A stretch of 64,000 bases of DNA from DTPU01 sp963827855 (lineage in GTDB: Bacteria > Planctomycetota > Phycisphaerae > Sedimentisphaerales > Anaerobacaceae), in NCBI GenBank assembly GCA_963827855.1, contig CAWHBY010000002.1, positions 1,240,001 through 1,304,000 of the forward strand. The letters run 5' to 3'. The notes under the pieces were generated by a model that saw only the letters and a list, made by a program, of their open reading frames with translations, was not told where the DNA came from and searched no databases. Below are positions 24,848 to 34,150 of the stretch, piece by piece. Position numbers and translations under genes: made by a program. The stretch's first letter is position 1; every line of letters begins with the position of its first letter.

Positions 24848-27097
24848 ATGACAAGACGGCGTATCGCGGTGCCCTTGACCATCGGGGTGTCCTTGTTCTG
24901 TCTGGCGATCGCAGGGGCCGCTACTGCATCCAAGGATCTCGTGTTCCCCTGTGAGTTCGCCGGCCTCTACAACCCGGATGGAGACTACTGGACCGGGATG
25001 GACGCCAGCGGGACGTTTCCCTTGCCCGTCGTGCCCGAGCGGTGGCTCGTAGGCACCCCCCCTTCCGAGAAATCTGGGGTCACGCTTCCCACCGACCATT
25101 GGGTGGAGCTGGGATTCTGTGGGCCCATCGGAGATGGCCCCGGGCCTGACATCCTCGTGACAGAACAGGGCAAGAGAGGAGAACAGGCCTTGATCCTGCT
25201 GTCAGACGGAGAGCATTGCCCCTATCCGATCGGCCTGGCCACAGCCGACTCAAGCGGCGATCAGTCCACCACCGAGATCTCCATGGACCTGGAAGGCGTG
25301 ACGCTGCCCTTCGTGCCGACTCGGATCCGGGTGGTCTCCCTGGGGCTTGGGGGCGATTCGCCCGGCTTCGACCTGGGGAGCGTCCGCGCCAGAATCGTCT
25401 CCTCTCAGACCAGCCTGGCGGCCTATCCGTCTCCGGCCGATCACAGCCGCAACGTATCCTCCGCACCCACGCTCCGGTGGTGCCCGGGCCGCGGCGCCCA
25501 AGAGCACGTCGTGTACTTTGGCCGCTCGGCCGCTGAGGTCGGCGAACAGGCCCAGCCCGTCAAGAAACCCCAGCAGCCGCAGGAGGCCAGCGAATTCAGC
25601 CCCGGGACTCTGGAACTGGGCCGCACCTATTACTGGCGAGTAGACGAGATCGCCACAGGCGAGACCAGCGTTGTGGCCGGGGACATCTGGCAGTTCGAAG
25701 TGGCCGCCTGCGACAGGATCGAGGACTTCGAATCCTCCCTGTCGGACTGGCAATTCGGAGAAGGCAGGTTTGCCTGGGTGGAGGCCTCTCAGCCGCCGGA
25801 CCCGGTCTACGAGGGTGGCCGGTCGATGGCCATGCACTTTGGAGTCTGGCCGGCCGACCGTACGGGCATGATCCGTACGTTCAGCGGACCTCAGGACTGG
25901 GCCAGCCTCAAGGCCGCAACCCTCCATTTGGCGTTTCGAGGCCACCCGGACAACGTCCAGGCGCCCAGGCCCTATGTGACCCTGTCGGACGGGACGACGT
26001 CCGTCACGATCACCTGGGAGGGCGACCCCAACGTGATCCGGCAACCGCAATGGCACCTGTGGACCATCCCCTTGGCGGGCTTTCAGGTGGTTGACCTGAC
26101 GCAGGTCCGCAGCCTGGTCGTGGGCGTCTCCGGAGACCCGGCCAACTACGCGTGGGGAACGCTCTATCTCGACGCCATCGCCCTCTGCTGCAAGAATTGC
26201 GACCCGGCCCTGTGCCGCAGATCTGACCTCAACTGCGATTGTCGGGTCGACTACCGCGATCTGGACCGCCTCAGCCAACAGTGGCTCAGCGGCGGCGCCC
26301 AGCACTATGCGATCTGCGAGCCCAACCAGCCAGTAGCCTGGCTCCCCTTCGACGGCGACTTGGAGGATCACGAAGGCTCGATGATCAGCCAGGCTCAAGG
26401 ACAGCCCACGTTTGTGACGGGCCGGTCGGGACAGGCCCTGTCGCTGGCGGGCGTCCAACGTTCGGACTGGGGCCCCGACTCAGTCATCCTCGTCGGGATC
26501 GAACCGCTGCTGCGATCGATGACGAAGGGGATCACGATTGCCTTCTGGCAGAACGGAGCCGATTCACCCCATGCCCAGGACTCCGTCGTCTGCTCCGACT
26601 TCGAGTATGGAAGGCTGGACCCCGGCCTCCACATCGCCCTGGGATGCTGGGGCAGGCCCGGTGGCTATCAATGGCACTGCGGGTCCCCGTGGACCCTTCA
26701 GAACACCCTTTGCGGAGCCCATCCTGACGTCTCCGAATGGACCGGCCGGTGGAATCACTGGGTCTTCACAGTGGACCTTCGCTCCGGCGAGCGGGCCGTG
26801 TTCCTCAATGGAGCCGCCGTGGCGGCTCAGCCGGGTCCCTCGGCTGACCTGGGCAAGATCAGGAGCATCACAGTCGGAAATGGCTGGTACGGGTACTACG
26901 ACGGATTCCTCGACGACCTGCGGTTCTACGACTATCCCCTGTCTCTTCCTGAGGCGGCCTTCCTCGCCACCGATGGTTCGGGCGTCCTGCAGGCAGGCGG
27001 GGCACTGGAGGCAGACCTCAATTCCGATGGCCAGGTGGATTGGAATGACTTTGCGGCCCTGGCTCAGGACTGGCTGGCAAGCTCGGTCAGCGACTAG
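24848..27097 (+). CDS. secreted LamG-domain protein with dockerin-like motifs
   Basis: The 749-residue product has a signal peptide (IAVPLTIGVSLFCLAIAGAA). Order: an N-terminal jelly-roll-like region, a fibronectin-like repeat with YYWRVDEIA (about 280), a carbohydrate-binding-like segment (IEDFESSLSDWQF...LYLDAIAL), a Ca-binding dockerin-like motif (DLNCDCRVDYRDLDRLSQQWL), a LamG/concanavalin domain (WLPFDGDLEDHEG...FLDDLRFYDYPL), then a second dockerin-like motif at the C-terminus (DLNSDGQVDWNDFAALAQDWL). ATG 24848 follows GAGGGATGATG and precedes the signal; an in-frame ATG at 24746 is less likely. It probably binds glycans. No catalytic domain is seen. Confidence 0.85.
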   Translation: MTRRRIAVPLTIGVSLFCLAIAGAATASKDLVFPCEFAGLYNPDGDYWTGMDASGTFPLPVVPERWLVGTPPSEKSGVTLPTDHWVELGFCGPIGDGPGPDILVTEQGKRGEQALILLSDGEHCPYPIGLATADSSGDQSTTEISMDLEGVTLPFVPTRIRVVSLGLGGDSPGFDLGSVRARIVSSQTSLAAYPSPADHSRNVSSAPTLRWCPGRGAQEHVVYFGRSAAEVGEQAQPVKKPQQPQEASEFSPGTLELGRTYYWRVDEIATGETSVVAGDIWQFEVAACDRIEDFESSLSDWQFGEGRFAWVEASQPPDPVYEGGRSMAMHFGVWPADRTGMIRTFSGPQDWASLKAATLHLAFRGHPDNVQAPRPYVTLSDGTTSVTITWEGDPNVIRQPQWHLWTIPLAGFQVVDLTQVRSLVVGVSGDPANYAWGTLYLDAIALCCKNCDPALCRRSDLNCDCRVDYRDLDRLSQQWLSGGAQHYAICEPNQPVAWLPFDGDLEDHEGSMISQAQGQPTFVTGRSGQALSLAGVQRSDWGPDSVILVGIEPLLRSMTKGITIAFWQNGADSPHAQDSVVCSDFEYGRLDPGLHIALGCWGRPGGYQWHCGSPWTLQNTLCGAHPDVSEWTGRWNHWVFTVDLRSGERAVFLNGAAVAAQPGPSADLGKIRSITVGNGWYGYYDGFLDDLRFYDYPLSLPEAAFLATDGSGVLQAGGALEADLNSDGQVDWNDFAALAQDWLASSVSD

Positions 27098-27437
27098 GCC
27101 CCGAGTCACACAGGGCCGGATCGTCCTGACCCGCCACGGCAGGCGTCTGACGGCCGTCACTTGGGGTCGCAGGGCCGCCCTTGCTGTACCCAAGAGCCTT
27201 GATCACCTCGAGGACCTCCGTCCACGTCGGGAAGGGTTTGGCGTTGAGCCGCTTATATTCCTGCATGGCCATGAGAAACTCGAACTGCTCATCTGACATC
27301 CGGCCTTCCTCAGCGGACCTGCGCTCCTCGCTCAACCGCCGCCCTGGTCCTCTGCGCCGATCCAGTCCGACCCTGCGATCTACGACAGTCTGTCTTCTGT
27401 CGCTAGCACGACGTTCGCTCGAATGCTCTGGACTCAT
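27087..27437 (-). CDS. small basic protein with repeated DRR motifs, unknown
   Basis: The 116-residue product has an N-terminal half very rich in Arg with repeated RR/DRR motifs (RRASDRRQTVVDRRVGLDRR), followed by a hydrophilic core (SDEQFEFLMAMQEYKRLNAKPFPTWTEVLEVIKALGY) that looks like a folded helical domain. AGGA lies 5 bp before the ATG. It overlaps the end of the LamG gene by 11 bp in convergent orientation. I do not recognise a family; RNA or nucleic-acid binding is suggested only by composition. Confidence 0.65.
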   Translation of the reverse strand: MSPEHSSERRASDRRQTVVDRRVGLDRRRGPGRRLSEERRSAEEGRMSDEQFEFLMAMQEYKRLNAKPFPTWTEVLEVIKALGYSKGGPATPSDGRQTPAVAGQDDPALCDSGPSR

Positions 27438-27529
27438 TTGGGTCCTATCTAGGGCTAGTTAGCTTGCCCGTCTAACCTATTTACACTTCAGTGCTAACAA
27501 CAATGCTCTCAGACTGCCGCCACTCTACA

Positions 27530-27871
27530 CTAGTAGTCTTCCTCTTCTTCCTTATCGCCGTATTCGCTCTCGTCCTCATCTCCGTCTGACTCGTCTTCCT
27601 TGTCGAGGTCGTAGAAGTCATCGAAGTTGTCCTGGGACTCTACGATCACATGGGCCTCATCGAGGTTTTCCTCGGGGACAAGCACGGCGATGCACGACTC
27701 CCCGCTCGCACTCTCCTGCTCGCGGATAAGGGCAGGTATGTCATTCTCTCCCAGCAGCTCCTTACAGTCTCTGGCCTTGCCCATGTCCTCCACGACCGTG
27801 ACGATGACGTAGTCCTTCTCTTTGGAGCGAGTGGCTGACTTGTGCCCCTTGTTTCTGCGAGATCTTTCCAT
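27530..27871 (-). CDS. small protein with DUF2007-like core and acidic tail
   Basis: Of 113 residues, a basic start (MERSRRNKGHKSATRSKEK) is followed by an alpha/beta core (YVIVTVVEDMGKARDCKELLGENDIPALI...IAVLVPEENLDEAHVIVES) resembling the DUF2007 'putative signal-transducing protein' fold. The last 30 residues are almost entirely Asp/Glu. GGAG lies 8 bp before the ATG. The family assignment is tentative; the strong charge separation is real. Confidence 0.6.
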   Translation of the reverse strand: MERSRRNKGHKSATRSKEKDYVIVTVVEDMGKARDCKELLGENDIPALIREQESASGESCIAVLVPEENLDEAHVIVESQDNFDDFYDLDKEDESDGDEDESEYGDKEEEEDY

Positions 27872-28603
27872 GGTTCAAATCTCCGTCACACAGACTACCG
27901 TTTTCGGTACCCGCGAGACCCCTGACGTCCGCGTCACAGGACACGCGATCACCCCTGCTTCGCCGGCCCTCCTGGCCATGGATCGACGGTCCATAACAAG
28001 CTCCTTCTTGTTCCTGCGTATCGGTCCGGGACTCCGAAAAATTTAGCATTTGAACCCTTTTTTTATTGCAAAATCCAGCGCCTCTACATAATTACTCTTG
28101 AGGGCCCATTTGGGCCTGCTGTCGCGTCCAGACTGCTTTGAGGATATGGATCTATCAAGGAGGATTGATCGGTGGCTTGGCAGAGGAACCGCGATTCCAT
28201 GACCCTCGCAAGCAGGCTTGAGGTCCGTGACCGTAGCGATCGTGGGGTGCCCCCCTTCGAGGCCTTGAGGCAGTCCGTGACACTGTCCGCGCCCTGCTGG
28301 ACCGAACGACGGTTCGGGCAAGAACCCTCCGCCGTATCCGCATCAAGCTCCAGGATTTCTGAGCTGACTTCTCTCCTGCAGCCAGGTGCATAATTTGGCC
28401 GCCAAAGTGGCTTTTTCAGTGGAATTTTTGAACTTGGCCCGGGGACAAGCCCGATAAGCCAAGTATAGGAAACCTGACATGGAGGACTTCTTCACCAACG
28501 TCTGTAAAGTGCGTGGCGGTTCTGGCCGACACGAGGGTAGTTGGTGGAGAACCAGGTCAGGACTGGAGGGTGAGCGTGGGTTCCCGGACGGGCGCCCTGA
28601 GGC
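27872..28603. other. 730-bp region without a confident gene
   Basis: A possible broken small ORF begins at ATG 28146 (MDLSRRIDRWLGRGTAIP, with GAGG upstream). Protein-like sequence then continues in other frames (RALLDRTTVRARTLRRIRIKL, stop at 28362). A small hairpin GCCGCCAAAGTGGC followed by five T (about 28399-28417) may terminate it. Nothing else is recognised. Confidence 0.35.
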
Positions 28604-29950
28604 TTGGATGGCAAAACGTCTATTGCGTGGATGGATATGAGAACGGGACAAGAGGGAGGTCCTCTGAAGGTCTTCATGCTAGGCTGGGAGTTCCCACCGT
28701 TCATCAGTGGCGGACTGGGGACTGCCTGTTATGGCCTGACCAAGGCCATGGATCAGCTGGGCATACACGTGACCTTCGTCCTGCCAAAACTCGTGTCAGC
28801 CCAGTATGCCACGCACGTCAAGCTGCTCACTCCGAGGTCACGCGTCGGCGCCGTCTATGCCCACAACGAGTTCAGGAACGCCAAGTTCTACGCCGTTCCA
28901 GCGGGACTCGTCGCCTACGCCACGCCCGAGACCCATCAGAACCGGCTTGAGGAGATCCTTCAAAGAAAGGTCGCTGCAAGGACCCTTCTTAATGCGATGG
29001 GCCCCCAAGGCCTGGAGCCAGGTCACTATAGCAGTGACATGATCGCAGAGGTCCACCGGTATGCAGCCATTGCGGCGGACTTGGCCATGGGCGAGGAGAT
29101 TGATGTGATCCACGCCCACGACTGGATGACCTATCCAGCCGGGATCGCTGTGGCTGCCGCAACGGGCAGGCCACTGGTGGTCCACGTCCACTCGACGGAA
29201 TTCGACCGCAGTGGCGAGCACGTGAACCAGGTGATCTACGATATCGAGCGGGCCGGCATGGAGCGTGCGGACAAGATCATCGCGGTCAGCTACTTCACCC
29301 GAAACATCGTCATCAACCGGTATGGAATAGCGCCCCAGAAGGTGGAGGTCGTGTACAACGGCGTTGAGCGCAACGGCGGTTGGTCGCTGGCCACCACCGG
29401 CATCCGCCGAGACGAGAAGATTGTCCTGTTCCTCGGTCGAATCACCATGCAGAAGGGACCTGAGTACTTCCTGCGGGCCGCCCGAAGGGTCATCGAGGTG
29501 ATGGACAACGTCAAGTTCGTCATGGCGGGCTCCGGCGACCTGATGCACAGGGCCGTCTCGCTGGCTGCTGAACTGGGCATCGGGCACAAGGTCCTGTTCA
29601 CGGGCTTCCTCCGAGGCGATGAGGTACGGCAGATCTACCGGATGGCCGACCTGTATGTCATGCCTTCGGTGTCGGAGCCTTTCGGCATCGCGCCGCTGGA
29701 GGCCTTGGAGCACGATGTGCCGGTGATCATCAGCAAGCAAAGTGGCGTCTCCGAGGTTCTCAATCACGCCCTGAAGGTCGACTTCTGGGACGTCAACGAG
29801 ATCGCCAATAAGATCGTCGCGGTCCTCAGGCACCCGGCGCTACAAATGACACTCCGCGATCATGGCAACTTTGAGGTCAGGAAACTCCGCTGGAAGGACA
29901 GTGCCCGCAAGTGCGCCAGGATCTATGAAGAGATGCTGGTACCTGTCTAA
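28604..29950 (+). CDS. glycosyltransferase, GT4/GT5 (glycogen-synthase-like)
   Basis: This GT-B protein has up to 448 residues. The N-domain begins LKVFMLGWEFPPFISGGLGTACYGLTKAM, with the glycine-rich glucan-synthase-like loop. VIHAHDWMTYPAGIAVAAA and HVHSTEFDRSG follow, then the C-domain with VEVVYNGVE, LFLGRITMQKGPEYF and the nucleotide-sugar motif MPSVSEPFGIAPLEAL (E-x7-E). The start is uncertain: ATG 28604 (GAGG upstream), ATG 28637, or a CTG at 28664 that directly follows GGGAGGT and would give the shortest, most family-like N-terminus. It leads an alpha-glucan gene cluster (GH57, debranching enzyme), so glycogen or maltodextrin synthesis is likely. Confidence 0.88.
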   Translation: MDGKTSIAWMDMRTGQEGGPLKVFMLGWEFPPFISGGLGTACYGLTKAMDQLGIHVTFVLPKLVSAQYATHVKLLTPRSRVGAVYAHNEFRNAKFYAVPAGLVAYATPETHQNRLEEILQRKVAARTLLNAMGPQGLEPGHYSSDMIAEVHRYAAIAADLAMGEEIDVIHAHDWMTYPAGIAVAAATGRPLVVHVHSTEFDRSGEHVNQVIYDIERAGMERADKIIAVSYFTRNIVINRYGIAPQKVEVVYNGVERNGGWSLATTGIRRDEKIVLFLGRITMQKGPEYFLRAARRVIEVMDNVKFVMAGSGDLMHRAVSLAAELGIGHKVLFTGFLRGDEVRQIYRMADLYVMPSVSEPFGIAPLEALEHDVPVIISKQSGVSEVLNHALKVDFWDVNEIANKIVAVLRHPALQMTLRDHGNFEVRKLRWKDSARKCARIYEEMLVPV

Positions 29951-30007
29951 GACGGCGTCCGGACCCTAAGGGCTGCCAAGTCGCGACAGCGGATATGGAG
30001 TTTAACG

Positions 30008-31257
30008 ATGCCTTCGGTTTGCTTTTACTTCCAGGTGCACCAACCTCAGAGGCTCCGTCACTACACAGTCTTCGACACGGGAGAGGGCTACTTCGACGAC
30101 TACAAGAATGCCTCCATCTGCCGCAAGGTCGCCAACAAGTGCTACTTACCGACCAATCGTCTCCTGCTGGACCTGATCCGGCAGTACGACGGCAAGTTCA
30201 AGGTGGCGTTCAGCCTGACCGGCGTGTTGCTTGAGCAGTTGCAGCAGTTCTGCCCGGAGGTCCTCAGCACCTTCGACGCCCTGGCGCGTACGGGACACGT
30301 GGAGTTCCTGGCTGAGACGTACTATCACAGCCTGAGCTTCCTGTATTCGCGAGAAGAGTTCCTCGAGCAGGTCGAGAAGCATACGGAGACCATCCGCTAC
30401 TTCTTTGGCCAGACGCCCAAGGTCTTCCGCAACACCGAGCTGATCTACAACAACGATCTGGCCCAGGCCATCGAGTCGCTGGGACGGTTCGACGCCATCC
30501 TCTCGGAAGGGGCGGATCACGTCCTGGGCTACCGCAGCCCGAACTTCGTGTACCGGCCCCAGGGATGTCAGAAGATCAAGCTGCTCCTGAAGAACTACGC
30601 ACTGAGCGACGACATCGCCTTCCGGTTTTCCAACCGTCAATGGAGCGAGTGGCCTCTGACGGCAGACAAGTTCGCGCGGTGGATCGACCAGATCAACGGC
30701 TGCGGCCACGTCGTCAACCTGTTCATGGACTACGAAACCTTCGGCGAGCACCAGTGGGCGGACACGGGCATCTTCGATTTCATGCGGCACCTGCCTGAGG
30801 AGGTCCTCAAGCACGCGGACAACAACTTCCTGACCCCCAGCGAGGCGGTCAGCCCAGTATCCGGCCATGGACGCAGTCGACGTGCCCCACCTGATCAGTT
30901 GGGCGGATACCGAGCGGGACCTGTCCGCCTGGCTGGGCAATGCCATGCAGTCCAATGCGCTCCACGAGCTCTACCGCCTTGAGAAGAAGATCAAGAAGAG
31001 CCGGTGACCCGAGGATCCTGTCAGACTGGCGGCGGCTTCAGACGTCCGACCACTTCTACTACATGTGCACCAAGTGGTTCTCCGACGGCGACGTGCACAA
31101 GTACTTCAATCCCTACGACTCGCCCTACGACTCGTACATCAACTTCATGAACGTCCTGGACAATCTGCAGGGACGATGCTCCAGATTCGCTCAGGCCGAG
31201 ATCACAGAGGCCCCCAGACAACAGACGACCTCGTCAAACATGCAGACGATACGTTGA
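30008..31257 (+). pseudogene. GH57 alpha-amylase-family hydrolase, two frameshifts
   Basis: The first frame (30008 to about 30853) carries GH57 motif 1 (CFYFQVHQPQRLR), the nucleophile region KVFRNTELIYNN (Glu) and motif 4 NLFMDYETFGEHQW. The reading then moves +1 near 30853-30856 (an extra C in a CCC run) into QYPAMDAVDVPHLISWADTE, and +1 again near 31001-31004 into GDPRILSDWRRLQTSDHFYYM up to 31257. Rejoined, it is a normal GH57 protein of about 415 residues with no missing segment. Either the gene has just died or the assembly has two single-base insertions. GGAG lies 7 bp before the ATG. Members act on alpha-1,4-glucans. Confidence 0.85.
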
Positions 31258-31321
31258 GATCCATCGCCCGACAGGCGATGGTCCAGGCCCTTGATCCACG
31301 GACGGTTCAAAGGACGAAGCC

Positions 31322-33341
31322 ATGTTGACGCTCCGGAAGACCCGCGTTAGCCCCCTTCAATCACTCGACGTTCAGGAAGAAGCCCTTGAGGATCTGCTGA
31401 CGCAGGAGTGGCTCCTGACCAACACCCGCGGCGGGTATTGTAGCTCCACCATCGCCGGCTGCAACACGAGGGCCTACCACGGCTTGCTGGTGGGCTCACT
31501 CCAGCCGCCGGTCTGTCGCGTGATGGCGCTGGCCAGTGTGCTGGAAGCCGTCGCCTATGATGGCCAGTCATACGAACTGTCGACCTTTGAGTTCAACGAT
31601 CGTTTCGCCCCCGCCGGCCACACCCATCTGCGGCAGTGGAGCCGCGACGTAGGCGTCCACTTCGAGTACGGCTTCGGCCGGGCCCGCGTCACGAGGTCCG
31701 TGTACCTGGCCCGCGAGGCCGACGTGGTAGCCCTGCTCTACACGGTCGACGCCATCAAGAAACCCCTGGAGCTCACCGTCAGGCCTTTTGTGGGCCTTCG
31801 GGACTTCCACACCCTTCAAAACGCCCGGGCTCCCCTGTGCAGCCGCAGGGTCGAGAAGGGGGTGGTGATCCGCCACAACGTCCCGGACAGTTGCCAGCTC
31901 GTGATGGCCTCCGAGCAGGCCGAGTACGAGGACTCGCCGCAGTGGTGGCACCAATTCGTCTACCGCTGTGAGCGGGAACGTGGCCAGGCCTTCACCGAAG
32001 ACCTGTGGACACCCGGGGTGTTCAAGATCACGTTCAAGAAGCCCGGCCAGTTCGTGGTCTGGGCGCACCTTCAGGACCGTGACGGGCATGGAATTGCGGA
32101 GCCCTTCGACCTCAATGAGATCCGTGAAGACCTGGTCGAACACCAGCGTGAGATCGTGGCTGCGGGTGGAACGGGCCGGCGGGTCAACAAGGCGCTCTGC
32201 GTAGCGGCCGATCAGTTCGTGGTCCACCGGAGCACGGCCAAGGGTCAGGGCACCACGATCATGGCCGGCTATCCCTGGTTTGCAGACTGGGGGCGAGACG
32301 CCTTTGTGGCCCTGCCTGGACTGCTGCTGGATACGGGACGGGTGGAACAGGCCAAACAAGTCCTGCTCACCTTCGCAGGGTCTGCTGACCAGGGCATGAT
32401 CCCCAACTGCTTCGACGACCATGACAACACGGCCCACTACAACAGCGTCGATGGTTCCCTCTGGTTCATCCATGCCGCGTTCCGGTATCTGCAGGTCAGT
32501 GAGGACAACCGGATCTTCGGCCGAGACCTGATGCCCGTGATCCGCTGGATCCTCGACTCCTACCAGAAGGGAACCCGCTTCGGCATCCACGCGGATACCG
32601 ACGGTCTGATCACAACGGGTCCGGCTGCGGACCCATTGACGTGGATGGATGCGCAGTGCGGAAATGCCGGCTTCACGGCCCGCCACGGCAAGGCCGTTGA
32701 GGTCAACGCCCTTTGGTACAATGCCCTCAGCCTGGTCTCCCAGTACTATACCCGCAGGGACCGCCAGAGCAGCCAAGCCTACAAGATGCTGGCCACCCAG
32801 GTGGGAGAGAGTTTCGTGGCCCGGTTCTGGAATGAGACGACAGGCTACCTCAACGACGTCGTCGCCCCGGATGGCACTCTCGATTCCAGCCTGCGGCCCA
32901 ACCAGATCTTTGCGATCTCCCTGCCGTACGTCCCGCCCCTGTCGGTTGAGCAGCAGGCGTCCATTTTGGAGAAGATCACGCAGCGGTTGCTCACGCCCTA
33001 CGGCCTCCGCACGTTGGATCCAGGCCACCCGTCATATCGAGGCGTCTACGGCGGTTCACGGTACGAGCGAGACGGGGCGTACCACCAGGGCACGGTCTGG
33101 CCCTACCTGATCGGTCCCTTTGTGGAGGCGTACATGCGGGTGAATGGGCAGGATCGCAAGGCCAGGCTGCGGGCAACAGCCTTCATAGAGACCCTGCTCG
33201 ACCATCTGACTGCCGAGGGTTGTCTGGGGAGCCTCTGTGAGGTCTTCGACGGAGACGAGCCTGCCCGGCCCAAGGGCTGCATCGCCCAGGCCTGGAGCGT
33301 CGCAGAGTTGATCCTGCGCCTACCGGCTGATCAATGGTTAA
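31322..33341 (+). CDS. glycogen debranching enzyme (amylo-alpha-1,6-glucosidase), altered 3' end
   Basis: The N-terminal GDE_N domain (EWLLTNTRGGYCSSTIAGCNTRAYHGLLVG) and the C-terminal (alpha/alpha)6 barrel with the catalytic-domain signature AGYPWFADWGRDAFVALPGL, plus HQGTVWPYLIGPF, are complete. Homology ends near 33320 (AQAWSVAELILRL). The uninterrupted frame continues to 33964, but those last roughly 210 residues are just the antisense of the metallo-hydrolase gene. A one-base correction near 33320 would give an ending ...AYRLING with TAA at 33339-33341. I therefore place the true end there. AAGGA lies before the ATG. It removes alpha-1,6 branches from glycogen. Confidence 0.85.
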
Positions 33342-33358
33342 GGCCTGCGGCCGCCCCT

Positions 33359-33991
33359 TCATTCGGTGGCCAGGAATGGATTGTGACGCCTTTCCCAGCC
33401 GATGGTCGTGGCCGGACCGTGGCCAGGATAGACCCGAGTCTCGGCCGGAAGCGACAGAAGGCCTCGACGAATCCCCTCCACCAAGAGACGATGGCTTCCA
33501 CCCGGGAAATCGGTTCTGCCCACGGAGCCGGCAAAGAGGGCGTCGCCGGTGAACACGGCCCCTCCCGCCTCGTGGTAGAGGCTGATGCCTCCGGCCGTGT
33601 GGCCTGGCGTATGGATGACCTTGAGGCTCACACCCGCCACGTCGATCCGGTCGCCGTCTTCCACGCACTCGTCGGCGGGCTCAGCGATGATGGCATCTTC
33701 GAAAAGGAACGAGAGATTCTGCCTGGGGTCGGCCAACATGGGTGCATCGAGACGATGGATGAAGAGACGCATCCGGGGAAAGGTCCTTCGCAGCCCCTCC
33801 ACCCCTCCAATGTGGTCTGCGTGACCGTGGGTCAGGATGGTCGCAGCCACAGACCGGTCCGCCACGATCTCCGCCAGCTCGTCCGGGGAAAGACCTGCGT
33901 CAATGACTACCGCCTCGCTGGAAGCCGCATCGGCCCGCAGGACATAGCAATTGACCTCGAATGAACTGAGGGTACAACACTGAATCTCCAT
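33359..33991 (-). CDS. metallo-beta-lactamase-fold hydrolase (glyoxalase II-like)
   Basis: The 210-residue protein has the complete zinc-binding pattern: ILTHGHADHIGG (HxHxDH), HTPGHTAGGI, FTGDALF and a late VYPGHGP. Length and order fit the GloB/YcbL hydroxyacylglutathione-hydrolase-like group. The actual thioester substrate is unknown. ATG 33991 (AGGG upstream) was preferred over 34147, which would add 52 unrelated residues. It is convergent with, and formally embedded antisense in, the extended debranching-enzyme frame. Confidence 0.9.
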   Translation of the reverse strand: MEIQCCTLSSFEVNCYVLRADAASSEAVVIDAGLSPDELAEIVADRSVAATILTHGHADHIGGVEGLRRTFPRMRLFIHRLDAPMLADPRQNLSFLFEDAIIAEPADECVEDGDRIDVAGVSLKVIHTPGHTAGGISLYHEAGGAVFTGDALFAGSVGRTDFPGGSHRLLVEGIRRGLLSLPAETRVYPGHGPATTIGWERRHNPFLATE

Positions 33992-34150
33992 AGGCCCTGG
34001 AAGACTAACCCGGACGTCACGATCCGTCAAGGTGGCTTTGCGCTTGACCTGAGCCGAGCCGTCTGATACCTTGCTGAGCCGCGTTGGCCACGGGCTCCGG
34101 AGCGTCTGATGCCGCAGGTGATCGGTGCCCTGCGGGTGTGAAGCCATGAA

